From Pyronema omphalodes (lineage: Eukaryota; Ascomycota; Pezizomycetes; Pezizales; Pyronemataceae): DNA of 64,000 nt. Location of the stretch: contig JAJJXM010000085.1 in NCBI GenBank assembly GCA_024516155.1, forward strand, positions 124,001 to 188,000, given 5' to 3'. Under the pieces are notes generated by a model that had not been told where the DNA came from, did no database searches, and was given only the letters and a program-made list of their open reading frames with translations. This document shows, one piece after another, positions 9,698 to 19,571 of the stretch; the first letter of the stretch is position 1; each line of letters opens with the position of its first letter. Position numbers and translations under genes: made by a program.

Positions 9698-10062
9698 CAT
9701 ATCAAAAGCCCCTGGGAATTGAATTGACATGGAATGGCAGTACCATGAATAGCAGATGCATATGTGGTAGACTCTCTGCTGGAATGCGATCACACTGACT
9801 GCATAGAGAATGTTGCAGAAATGCTCCCGGATGAACTTCATTGGGACCTGTACTTGACCATGCAATACCTGGCATATTACCACTGGGATATCTGCAGCTG
9901 TCTCTCCATTTCTGCACTGACAGGTAATCACTGGCCAAGGTCGTTTTGTCGTCATCGTGATGAAGGAGCCTGGTTTCCCATATTTCCGGCAAAGGGCTAG
10001 TGCATCTGCAACCTGGTGTCATGCCCATGCCCAGGATCACAAAGCGGATGCAGGTAGCATTC
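9698..10062 (-). pseudogene. Helitron Rep-like protein, first half of N-terminal domain
   Basis: Minus-strand reading gives DALALCRKYGKPGSFITMT, then ADIPVVICQVLHGQVQ, then ILYAVSVIAFQQR and LPHMHLL in a neighbouring frame. This is the Helitron_like_N signature (D-A-x-A-x-x-R-K-x-G-K-P-D-x-F-x-T, then V-I-E-F-Q-K-R-G-L-P-H-A-H). One frameshift is needed near FQQR. It is cut upstream at 10063 by LTR-D and downstream at 9697 by the Harbinger element; the reading resumes at 6702. Confidence 0.8.
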
Positions 10063-10366
10063 TGTCACACCCTGTAATGTGTGAGAATAGAATAGGTATC
10101 ATATATAACGCTATGGAGAATATGGCAAACTCGACAGGAGAATGAATAATGAAGTTAGTATCCCGGGCCGGAACCCCCAGAGGAGCTCCGGCTAGCCACG
10201 TCACGTAATTGGGGGCTTTCCGATAGGACCTCACGAGGATTCCGGCCTGAGGCATCGAAACTATTATTCACTGTCAGTTTGGGAGGACTCAGGACGGAGA
10301 AGCGGAAAGGAACACTTACCTCAAGGGTGTCGACTTACCCTTGAGACAACTACGAATGACGCTGAT
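10063..10366 (+). repeat. LTR-D, 5' part
   Basis: Starts TGTCACACCC and is the reverse complement of the left part of the gypsy-D 3' LTR (31565 leftwards). It is cut at 10366 by the insertion of gypsy-A and cuts the Helitron at 10062. Confidence 0.85.
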
Positions 10367-11503
10367 TGTCACGGCTCGAGAATTATTACCTTCCCCCTCC
10401 TCGTCACCCATTCACCTATTATCATTCGCTTCGCTATTCAGCACTCGTTTGTTTATTTATTTCTATTATCCTTCGGTCTTCGATCATCGCTCATCACTCG
10501 CCTGGCTTAGGGTTACGCTCAATTCCCAAATCGTCAAAAAGGTCACGTGACCTATGACGAGGGTTAGGGGTCTGCTCGGATTCCTTTTCGGAAATTCCAT
10601 ACCTAAGGTCCACCAATCATCTTATCCCATAAGATAAGATCGGTCAGGTGTCTCTTATCAGTAGTAGATCAGTATGCAAGCGCACTGGTCTACTAATGTG
10701 CGCACACGTGACTAGGGCTATGGCACGATCATCTTATCGATAAGATAAGATCTAGTCATGTGACCTTATCAGTATTGCACCATCGTTCCAATCGCAGCTG
10801 ATCTGGATTCACGTGACTAGGTTTAAGGTTGCACCCGCACGCACACAGACAAGGGTTAAGTTTGTGACCATACGTGCACAGCTAGGGTTAGGGTTACAGA
10901 CCCATGCGCACAATTAGGGTTACGGAAGCGCGCGCGTGACTACGCTTAGGGTTACGCTAGCGCGCACGCGAAGTACGCTACCGCGCACCCGAGTTACACT
11001 ATCGCGCTGGCGCGACACGCTAACGAGCGCACGATGAGGCTGTGCACGCAAACACGCAAATTTGGTACGAACGCGTTAGCGCGTCTAGAACGCACAACCG
11101 CGACCGCATTGTTTACTTAGTTATTCTTCGGGAAAAATCTGCAAGTAGTGGCTCGGCGTGTCAGGAGGAAAAATTGTATATAAGAGGATTGTTTCTTTGT
11201 TTGTTTATTTCGTTTTTCTTTTCTCCTTACACAGTTATTTGTTTATTTACAAATTCAAATACTTTGTCGATCTTTGTTTACGTCCTCCTTCTCGTCCTGG
11301 TCTTTGGATCTCTTTGTCCCTTGAAATCTTTGTTTATTTCCTTAACTTCGAAACACAGAACTCTCTAAGTTGATGCTCGACACAGCCTTAGAGTTTCTAA
11401 CGTTAAAGTTATTATAAGGCGATCTTCATTGAACTCAAAAGTGAATAATTGAGAAGAGCCCACAGGTTCTCCGTCAGCTATCTCTCCCTTGTTCGCCGTT
11501 ACA
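10367..11503 (+). repeat. gypsy-A 5' LTR (LTR-A)
   Basis: 1,137 bp, TGTCACGG...CGTTACA. Boundaries come from the solo copy at 48295-49436, which has an exact 5-bp target duplication. It contains the palindrome CTTATCGATAAG, several TTAGGG-like motifs, GC-alternating blocks (10920-11040) and a TATATAAG box at 11177-11184, probably the promoter with the transcription start a few tens of bp downstream. Confidence 0.9.
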
Positions 11504-11566
11504 ACATAACTGTCTAATTAAGACCTGCCGGCTCTACTGTCAACTCTTGATTACAACAAGCTTTAC

Positions 11567-12623
11567 ATGCTTCACAACCTCTGGTTCTACGATTACATCA
11601 ATCTATTACCGACTTTCCATTCCCTCGAAGACCCCGTCGTCCTCGACGAAATCGAAATTGCTCGACAACTCGGAAACAAATACTCAGCAACTCAAATTCA
11701 ATACAACGACCAAACCAACATCTGGCACCTCCGTTAATCCCTCGAAATGGACCAAAATGACAATGTCATTGTGGCCCTGTACATCAACGAAGCCGAAAGG
11801 CTGGAGGTCGAACAGGACCCCACGACGATCAAACTGGTCCGCAACGCCGTAAAGGAATACGAATGAGACTGTCAACTTAGAGATGACCTTCGAGTCGAAC
11901 TAACAGAAGCTCGAAAGGACAATTCCCTCTACGCCCGACATATTACCAATCCGGAAAGGGATCTCGAAGGCGCCAACGCCTCGGTACAACTCCTACAAGC
12001 CCTTACGAAAAACGGTCCCCTTCCGAATACCCATCCTATCGAATTACCCCATCCACCTGAGTTTTCTGGTGAACGCAAGGAACTCTTGAACTTCATTCCG
12101 AAAGTCAGATCCAAGCCCGCCTGCGTCTGCGGAATTGGATGAGCTTCCACAGGGCAACCGTGAGTTTAGCCAATATTACGCAGAGTTCCAACGATTAATG
12201 GCTATCTTGAACTACGATGAGAACGCAAAGAAGGCTGCTCTGAAGCGTGGACTCTCTCCAGACCTTCGGACCAGTCTTGTTTACCAAGCTGAAGAACCTC
12301 AGAACTTCACCAAGTTTGTGGATCTTTGCATGAAGCTAGATTATAGAATTCGAGCTCATTCAAACACCACAAAACGGCACGTTCCTTCGGTTCCCAGTCA
12401 TTCCAGCTCCACGCCGTCTCGCCCGGCGTCCCAGCCAACGAATACCAATAGTGGTAATTACGGATCGGCCCCCATGGACCTATCAGCTTCCCAAAAGGCT
12501 CAGAACCAACGCCGTCGTGATGAACGAATGGCTAAGGGGCTTTGTCTTTACTGTGGATCAGCAGATCATTTCAAAAACAAATGCTCTACGTTGGCAGCAA
12601 ACAACCCCGCAAGATTCGCCTAG
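11567..12623 (+). pseudogene. gypsy-A gag
   Basis: Starts ATG at 11567 and codes through a helical region with stops at about 11737 and 11865, then jumps near 12125 (the central capsid part seems deleted) into the open frame 12135-12623. That frame contains REFSQYYAEFQRL, a typical gypsy capsid motif, a Ser/Pro/Thr linker, PMDLSA and the zinc knuckle CLYCGSADHFKNKC (CX2CX4HX4C). Gag forms the virus-like particle and binds element RNA. The order and motifs match gypsy-B gag at 23474. Confidence 0.75.
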
Positions 12624-12639
12624 CCGCCGCCGAGGTTTT

Positions 12640-13530
12640 GGATATCCCATCAAACCCCGACCTCGACCAGGGAAAAGAGTAGTCCATCCACAGCCCGTTG
12701 GCTCTGTTGTTGGTCCAGCCCCTGCCTCGTCTTTCATTTCATCTCAGGAAATCATTTATGTATCCGCTAGTCCTTTGTCAAGTAAACAAGAAAACGAATT
12801 GGATGGGAATCATTTGGTCGTGCCATGTACACTAACTGAACACAATACCAAAATCGATACTCATGCTCTCGTAGACTGCGGATGCACAGGGATTTCCTTC
12901 ATGAACGAAGACTTCGCACGCCAACATAACTTTCCCCGTTACCAATTGAAAAACCCCAAAATGGTCGAAGTAATTGATGGTCGACCTATCTCATCAGGAG
13001 ACATCACCGAATACGTTGAAGTCGAATGTACAATAGGAGACCACCATGAATTACTAACTGCTTACATTACTTGGCTTGGTCATTATCGCCTCGTTTTAGG
13101 AATCCCATGGCTTCGTAAACACGATGTTACTGAACTTCGCCAACAACGACATCAAATTCTCTTCACCGAATTGTCTCCCCCACCGAACCACATCAACACC
13201 CACCCCTGTTAAGGGTATTGCTCCGAAACAACAAAATAAGATCTGTGCTATTTCAGCTACGACGTTTCGACGAATCGTAACCAATGCCAATAATCGTTAC
13301 GGAAAAGTCGAACAATTCTCCTCATCCTTGAATCAAATCACCACAGCTCTTCAACCAGAGAAAGAGGAACCAGATCTTAAGACTTTTGTACAACCAGAAT
13401 ATCACCAGTACTTGGGAATCTTCGAAAAAGTCAATGCCGATAAGTTACCGCCCCATAGACCGGCGGATCACAAGATACCACTCGTCGTTGGTTTTCAGCC
13501 TCCCGTCGGTCCCCTTTACTTCCTATCACG
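12640..13530 (+). pseudogene. gypsy-A pol, N-terminal part (protease, start of RT)
   Basis: The 12451-13212 frame carries the retropepsin region: THALVDCGCTGISF (D-C-G in place of D-S/T-G) and LVLGIPWL. A frame change near 13120-13210 leads to the segment with EYHQYLGIFEKVNADKLPPHRPADHKIPL, the usual lead-in to RT, ending GPLYFLSR, where LINE-2 has inserted. The reading resumes at 19572 with the same codons repeated through the target duplication. Confidence 0.8.
13517..13530 (+). repeat. LINE-2 target-site duplication (left copy)
   Basis: TACTTCCTATCACG, repeated exactly at 19572-19585. It lies in the RT-proximal part of gypsy-A pol and defines LINE-2 as 13531-19571. Confidence 0.95.
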
Positions 13531-13641
13531 CAAAACACGCCACTCCAACGCTAACATACCACAACATTTTTCGCTTAATTATCCTAATCGGGAAGACGGA
13601 GAGAACTCTCACTGCTTCACGCATACCACCCCCCTAGGCCA

Positions 13642-15376
13642 ATGCCTCCCATGAAGCCTCCCCCCCCTCCGCGTTTCGGCCTCACCTCCGATATGCGCAT
13701 GTTCGGTGGTAGCAACACATCCCGAGTCTCCACGCCTGCCCCTGCCGCCGAAGACGACGTGTTTGGGTCTTCCGTACCCGGCACCCCCACGCGTCCCAGC
13801 AAAGACGCCCCCTCCGCAGCCCCAGGATCAGGTTGGTCCTCAGGTAGCTCCCTTTCTTCGTGCCCCAGCACCGTGAAGAAACGCGCACATGTTGCGGCCT
13901 TCGGGTCACTCGTGCAAAGCGAACTCCGTTCCGCCCCCGCGGTAGGCTCCCAGGCCTCTCCTCAAGTCAGCATGTCCCTGATGGACAAGCTGCCGGAGCG
14001 CTTCGCCGCTGCGGAGGAACACTTGAAGGCGCTGGAGGAACAATTACGTCTCCAGGAAGCCCGCCCGTGCTGGTGCCCACAGGCAAACCCCGCGACGTTG
14101 ACCCAGTCTCCCGCTCTACGCCAGCCCCACCTTGCTGGCACCCAGCAGTCTTCTCAGGCAGACAAAACCAACACTACCTCCGTTGTCGTCGGCAAGTTCA
14201 GGGCTGCCCCCATACCCTTCCTCCCCGCCCTCCCGCGTGCGTCCAAGCTCACTGCGGCCCAGTCCTACGCTGCGAAGCTCCGTAACAACCTCCCCAAGCT
14301 CCCCCCCCCGCCCCCCCCCCCCCCCCCCCCCCCCCCCGCCGGCGTGGCAGCTTGTGCCCTCACGCAGACAGCAGAAGGCCCCCAAACGCCCCCCTGACTT
14401 CTCCGCCCCCGAGAAAAACCTCGCCCCTGAAGATCGCCGCATGATCTTCACCCGCCAGGAAGGCGCCCGATCGTCCTTAAAACCAGCCCCGGATTTCACG
14501 GCCGCCATCAACGTCGGCTTGCACCTCCGCGGTGCACCCCACTTCCACCGCTTGGCTCGGGTCTCCAGAACCTCGAGGGGGACGATCACTGCCACAACCA
14601 ACCCGGGAGTGAGAGCGGACACACTGATCTCGTGTGACCGCAACGAGATCGTCAATGCTATCCGCGAGGTCGATCGCTTTGTGGTGGACGTCAAACCCAT
14701 GGACAAGTGGGTTAAGCTGAAGGTCCATGCCATCCCCCTCAATCGTTTTCTGGGTAGAGGTAGGAATGGTCTGCAAAAGCTCGAGCTTGAGTTACAAGCC
14801 AACCACGACAAGCTCGAGGTCATCCCGGGTGCTCGTTGGTTGGGCAGCAGACGACGCATTCGTGAGCGCTTCGAACAGGGCTGAACTCAGTCGTCCTCAG
14901 CGGTCTTTTCGGTGAAGGGAACCCCCGCTGCGCAGATGCTTATCGCTCGGGGAGCTCTCCTAGGATCCTCCCGCTACCGAGTCGAGCTCTTCAACCACGA
15001 TGGCCCCGACAGACAGTGCTCGGGCTGCCTCAAGTGGGGGCACATCCGGGAAGAATGTCAAACCCCTGAGCTCCTCCGATGCCGATTCTGTGGTCCGCAC
15101 CACGCTTCGGAAGAACACAAGTGCGGCATGATAGCATGCTCCACCTCGAAGGGACTCCCGTTTCAGCACTCGAAAGAGTCTGCTCGTTGTGTTAACTGCA
15201 AAGGCAATCACTACGCCAATGCACGCAACTGCCCCTCCCGCCTCGAAGCCTTGGCCCTGGCACGACCACATCGTCAGATGTCCTCCTCCTCGGATCAAGC
15301 GTCCCCTGCAGCGAAAGACTCACAACCCGAGGCAGACCCCTCCTCAACCGCCACCAGCGACCCCGTTGAACCCTGA
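13642..15376 (+). pseudogene. LINE-2 ORF1 (gag-like, zinc knuckles)
   Basis: ATG at 13642. A Pro/Ser-rich N-terminus is followed by a coiled-coil-like helix (about 13980-14060), an Ala/Ser linker and a polyproline stretch coded by the C-run at 14301-14337. The frame changes there, continues in 14340-14884 (AAINVGLHLRGAPHFHRL, GTITATTNPG, NAIREVD, LKVHAIPLNRF), stops at 14882 and continues in 14885-15376 after a second frame change. The last part has three Cys/His clusters: CSGCLKWGHIREEC, CRFCGPHHASEEHKC and CVNCKGNHYANARNC. It would bind the LINE RNA. ORF2 starts about 100 bp downstream. Confidence 0.85.
14301..14337 (+). repeat. C9-G-C27 homopolymer tract
   Basis: Codes a polyproline linker in LINE-2 ORF1. 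The ORF1 frame changes exactly here, so its length is one or two bases off relative to an open copy. Confidence 0.95.
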
Positions 15377-15474
15377 ACCACGGAGAACACATCGGCCCAC
15401 CCCACCCCCCGTCCTGCAGCCACGGCGTGTGACCCAGATGCCATGGTCGATGCCGAAGTGCCGGATGACATCCA

Positions 15475-18400
15475 ATGCTGAAGTGCCTTACGGTACTTCA
15501 ACTAAATTGCCGAAAGAGCGGTGAGGCTCTGACGGTGGTGATGGAGAGCGGACTCGCTCTTGGGGCGGATGTGGTTTTGGTTCAGGAACCCCTGACGTTC
15601 CAAGGCTAGCGTCATCCAGCCTATGAGTTCCTCTGGGAGGAAAGGTCCTGACGGGTAGAAGAAGGGATTTGGCGTGGCAGCTTCGTCAACGAGAGGACTT
15701 GGCTGCGCACGGGGCAGGTGACCTCCAGGTGCTGGATGTCACAGGCAGAGGTCATAAACAAGTGCGCATTGTAAATGTTTATGACACTCCGCTAACTGAC
15801 GATGGAGTGCGGCCTGCAGGCAATGCGTACTGGCGCAGGATTATTGGACGAGACACCATTCTGGCTGGCGATTTCGACGCTCACAGCAGAAGGTGGAACC
15901 CCCTGTGCGAGAGACCACTCCATCATCAGTTCTTGGAAGATGTGATGGACTCTTTCGATCTCCGCTATGTCGGTGATGGGAAAGAAACCCACACCCAAAC
16001 GGGCCAGATCCGACATAGCGTGATCGACTTAGTCCTGACGACAATGGAACTGGAAGCCCACGTGGCGGGGAAGCTCCTCGACGACGCGAACCCCTCCACC
16101 ACGTCCGATCATGAGGCGCTGATCTGGAAGGTGGACTCTGTGACGGTCCCAGAGGACTTCGGCGCCCCAACTAGAGGATGGGCGGTAGGAGAATGGCTGG
16201 AGAGTGACGACGCAGCGCAGAAAGCGGCGTTAGATTATCGCCATCAAAGCGAACGCAGAACGCTCCTGTCTGATCACTGCTCCGAGAACGACGTCGAGGA
16301 AGAGGTGGTTTGGGTTCGTCAACAGTTGGTAGACATGCTGAACACTCATGCTAGAAAGATCTGGATCACCGCTCGCTCTAAAAGGTGGTGGCACCCCGAG
16401 GTGAAGGCAGCACGCAGTGAGTATGGCCGGAAACGGAGGGCAGCCAAGCGAGGCCAGTGTACGACGGACGAGGAACACCGCCTACACAACGCCTACCTCA
16501 GCACCCAGCGTCGCCACAAGCGAGAGTGTTGGGTTTCGTTCCTAGAGGGAGCCAACGGGGAAGCGGTCTGGAAAGTCCTCCGAGTAACCAAGCCGCGAAA
16601 TGCTGCGGTGGTTGGGTCTCTCGAGGACGAGCAGGGCAATCAGGCTGACGAGGAAGACGCCAAACGTCGGATGCTCGCTGACGTCTCCTTTCCCCCCCCA
16701 AATCCATACTCCGGTCACAATGGCAACGCAGGTCCCCCAGGACGCGGATTCCACCGAGTGACCCAAGAACTGGTCTCCGATTCGATCCACGGTCAGAGCA
16801 ATTCCAAAGCTCCAGGTGGAGACGGTTTAGGCGTACCTATCATCAAGGCACTCATGAGATGGGACCCTGAACAGGTGACCTCCATTGTCTATCATTGCGT
16901 GCGGCTAGGATTCCACCCAGCCGACTGGAAAGCTGCGAAAGGAGTCTGTATTCCCAAACCGGGAAAGACTTCTTACCGCAAAGCAAAAAGTTTCCGCATC
17001 ATCTCCTTGTTGAGCTGTCTGGGAAAGTTGGTAGAAAAAGGTCGTTGCCACCCTCATCGCGGAGGAAGCCGAGAGGTTGAACCTCTTTCACGCTGGACAA
17101 TTTGGTGGAAGAAGAGGTCGCTCCGCCGTCGATGCCGCGGCTGTCTTGATTGAATCGGTGGAATTCGCTTGGGAAAAGCAACAAAATCGCGGGAGCTTTA
17201 ATGATGGACGTCAAAGGGGCCTTCCCCACTGTTAATCAAGATTGTCTCATGCGAAAAATACGGCGAGCAGGCATGGATGTGTGTTATGTTATGTGGGTGT
17301 CTTCGTTTATGAGCGACCGTAGGGTTGAAATATCACTCGGTGGCGAATCAGGAACACCCATCGAAACGAACACCGGCCTCCCCCAAGGATCCCCCGTGTC
17401 CCCGGTCCTCTTCCTGATCTATATAGCTGACCTTGCAGACTATGTAGAGTCCAAAGTCCCCGACGTCACAGGCCTGTCGTTCGTCGATGACGTGACCTGG
17501 ATCGTAACCAGTGACTCTGCTCGGGAGGTCTCCGACAAGCTTGAACGTTGTGCGAACGCATGTTCGTGGTGGGCCACTACCAATGCTGTGGTATTTGAAA
17601 AAGAAAAGACAGAAGCTATGCTCTTTTCTCGACGGAGAGGAGAGGCTAACCCCGACGATGTCACAGTCTCGGTAGGCCCTCACCAGATCCCTTTCGCCTC
17701 GACAGCCATCCGCTGGCTCGGCTTTTGGCTCGACCCAAAGCGCACCCTTAACCACCATCACCAAAAGTGGTTAACCAAAGCCAGACAACAGCATGCTCGT
17801 CTTGCGAGGCTTTGTCGTGCTCAGGGACTTCCTCCGGGGAGTACAGCCAATTTGCAGAAAGCGGTTGTCCAGTCCGTAGCTATGTACGGCGCTGAAATCA
17901 ACGCAGTCCGGCGCCTAAAAGGCAAGAGTCTGGGACGCACTGCTCGTCTACAACTGCTCCTCAACAAACAGGCGTGAACAGTCATGGGTTGCATCAAGAC
18001 GACTCCACTCGGCTTGTTAATGGCTGAAAGTGCCGTACGTCCAGCGGAAGCACTTATCGAGGGCCGAGAAGCAAAATTTAGGTCACGACTTCTCACTTGT
18101 CCCCGTCCCGCCCCCCCCCCCCCCCCCCGACCGGCGCCCAATCATCCCCGACCGCTGCCGCTATCACTCGACTACTTAAACGTACGGAAAAGGCATGCGG
18201 TTTCGAAGCGGTCGAAAAAGTGACGGTCCCCAACCGCTTCCTTCGCTTCCCCGTGGTCATCGCACCCAGGGCTGAAGCTGAAACATTTGCCCGGAACTGG
18301 AGAAATCTCACGTCCACGACATGCATCTGGACAGATGGCTCTCAAATGGAGGGACATACGGGAGCGGGGGTGGTTTGCTACATCAACGGTGCCTTTCGTT

Positions 18401-19233
18401 CCTCCCAGCACGACTTGGGCCGTCATACAGAGGTCTTTGACGCTGAGCTCTACGCCATCTGGCGAGGTCTCAGGGAGTTCCATTCCAACCACTTTTGGGA
18501 CCCTAACTCGAACACCAAAGCGATCATTGTTTCAGATGCCCAAGCTGCCCTTAAGCGTCTGGAGACTGATACACCCGGTCCTGGCCAAGAGCTCGTCAAA
18601 CTTATCTCGCTCGAAGCCTACGACCTTCTCTTTTATTCCGGTATCGACATGAAATTCCATTGGATTCCGGGTCACAGTGATATCCCCGAGAACGAGGAAG
18701 CGGACCGAGTAGCTAAGGAAGCGTCGAAGCATCGATGTGACTCCCTTATGCTCGAACGGTGTGACGACCCGGTGTGTGGTGTCCCAGCGTGGGCTTCCCT
18801 GGCGCACCTCAACCGGATCGCGACGGAAACAACATCGACCATCACTCGTCGATGGATCACCTCCGCCCCCGCCAAAAATGGGGAATCCGTCCCAAGCTGG
18901 TCTCCCTCCCCAAACGTCGAGCAGCTGTGTTCCTCCAGCTTGCATCAGGCGACGCTCTCATCGGCACCCATCTGGTGCGCGTGAAGAAGAAAGAGTCGGA
19001 CCGGTGCTGGTGGTGCCAGACGGACAAAAGACAAACCGGAGGCCATCTCTTCGGAGAATGCCCCCGCTGGCGTAAGGAATTCAAGGTGTTGAAAGAGGAG
19101 GTTGAGAGAATAAGGGGACGAAGGGGGCGGCCGTGAGGAAGGCTACAGGTGGTGGATTTGTTTAGGGACGATCGACTCACGAAAGCGATCTTGGAATGTT
19201 TATCTGCAACGGAGATAGGCAGAAGATACGTAT
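15475..19233 (+). pseudogene. LINE-2 ORF2 (endonuclease, RT, RNase H)
   Basis: ATG at 15475 opens with LTVLQLNCRKS and DVVLVQEP, the start of an APE-type endonuclease. A TAG follows at about 15607 and the frame changes near 15660. Then TILAGDFDAHSRRWNP and STTSDHEALIW complete the endonuclease. RT begins with IPKPGKTSYRKAKSFRIISL, is frameshifted around 17040-17150, then DVKGAFPTVNQ, GLPQGSPVSPVLF and the catalytic FVDD (about 17480). RNase H after the C-run at 18111 has WTDGS, VFDAELYAI, IVSDAQAA and NEEADRVA, i.e. all four acidic residues. The C-terminus has a Cys/His cluster CWWCQ...GGHLFGECPRW and ends at about 19233 after further frame changes near 18880 and 19136. It would nick the target, prime and copy the LINE RNA. 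Confidence 0.85.
18111..18128 (+). repeat. C18 homopolymer
   Basis: Between the RT and RNase H domains of LINE-2 ORF2, coding a proline linker. The open frame changes here from that of the RT to that of RNase H. Confidence 0.95.
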
Positions 19234-19571
19234 AGGAACAGGTAGGAGGGCCAGGTGCTTGGAGGGCGAACTGTAATTTTTTCATTGCTTTTGTTTTGAT
19301 GTTGACGATGTTTTCTTTTTCTTTGGTTACACGAGGGGAATACGTGAGCGATACTGGGGACCGTACAGGTTTCGGCTGGGGTTAGGACTTTTTGTTTCTT
19401 TTTGTTTCTTTCTTTACTTATCTTTTCAGGGGATGTCACGGGGAGCAGGAGATTGGGGAGCCTCTTTAGGTGATCTCGGCCACGAGGACAGGAAAAACGG
19501 ATTTAGTTTCCCGCATAAGCCTTAAAGGCCTCGAACGGTGTATGATTAAAATCAAATGAAATCAAATCAAA
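19234..19571 (+). other. LINE-2 3' UTR and tail
   Basis: Non-coding, T-rich in the middle (19270-19430), ending in a short run of ATCAAA-like repeats directly before the target duplication. Confidence 0.7.

Larger units (their letters stand above)
5920..10062 (-). mobile_element. Helitron remnant, split by a Harbinger element
   Basis: Two minus-strand blocks (10062-9698 and 6702-5930) join to give the conserved N-terminal Rep-type region of Helitron proteins. The 2,989 bp between them are a DNA transposon. The 5' end is cut by an LTR-D piece at 10063 and the 3' part by LINE-1. No helicase domain and no Helitron termini (5'-TC, CTRR-3' with hairpin) were found. Confidence 0.75.
13531..19571 (+). 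mobile_element. LINE-2: full-length Tad-like LINE, degenerate
   Basis: 6,041 bp with an exact 14-bp target duplication in gypsy-A pol. Two ORFs: ORF1 (13642-15376) and ORF2 (15475-19233). The 3' end is a short ATCAAATCAAA-type tail rather than poly(A), shared with LINE-4 (60262-60285). Both ORFs have frameshifts, several at C homopolymers. Confidence 0.95.

Noticed and set aside
10063..10366. TGTCACACCC start taken at first as a terminal repeat of the Helitron or of a MITE
   Set aside because: It is the LTR start of the gypsy-D family, as shown by the position next to the polypurine tract at 31566.
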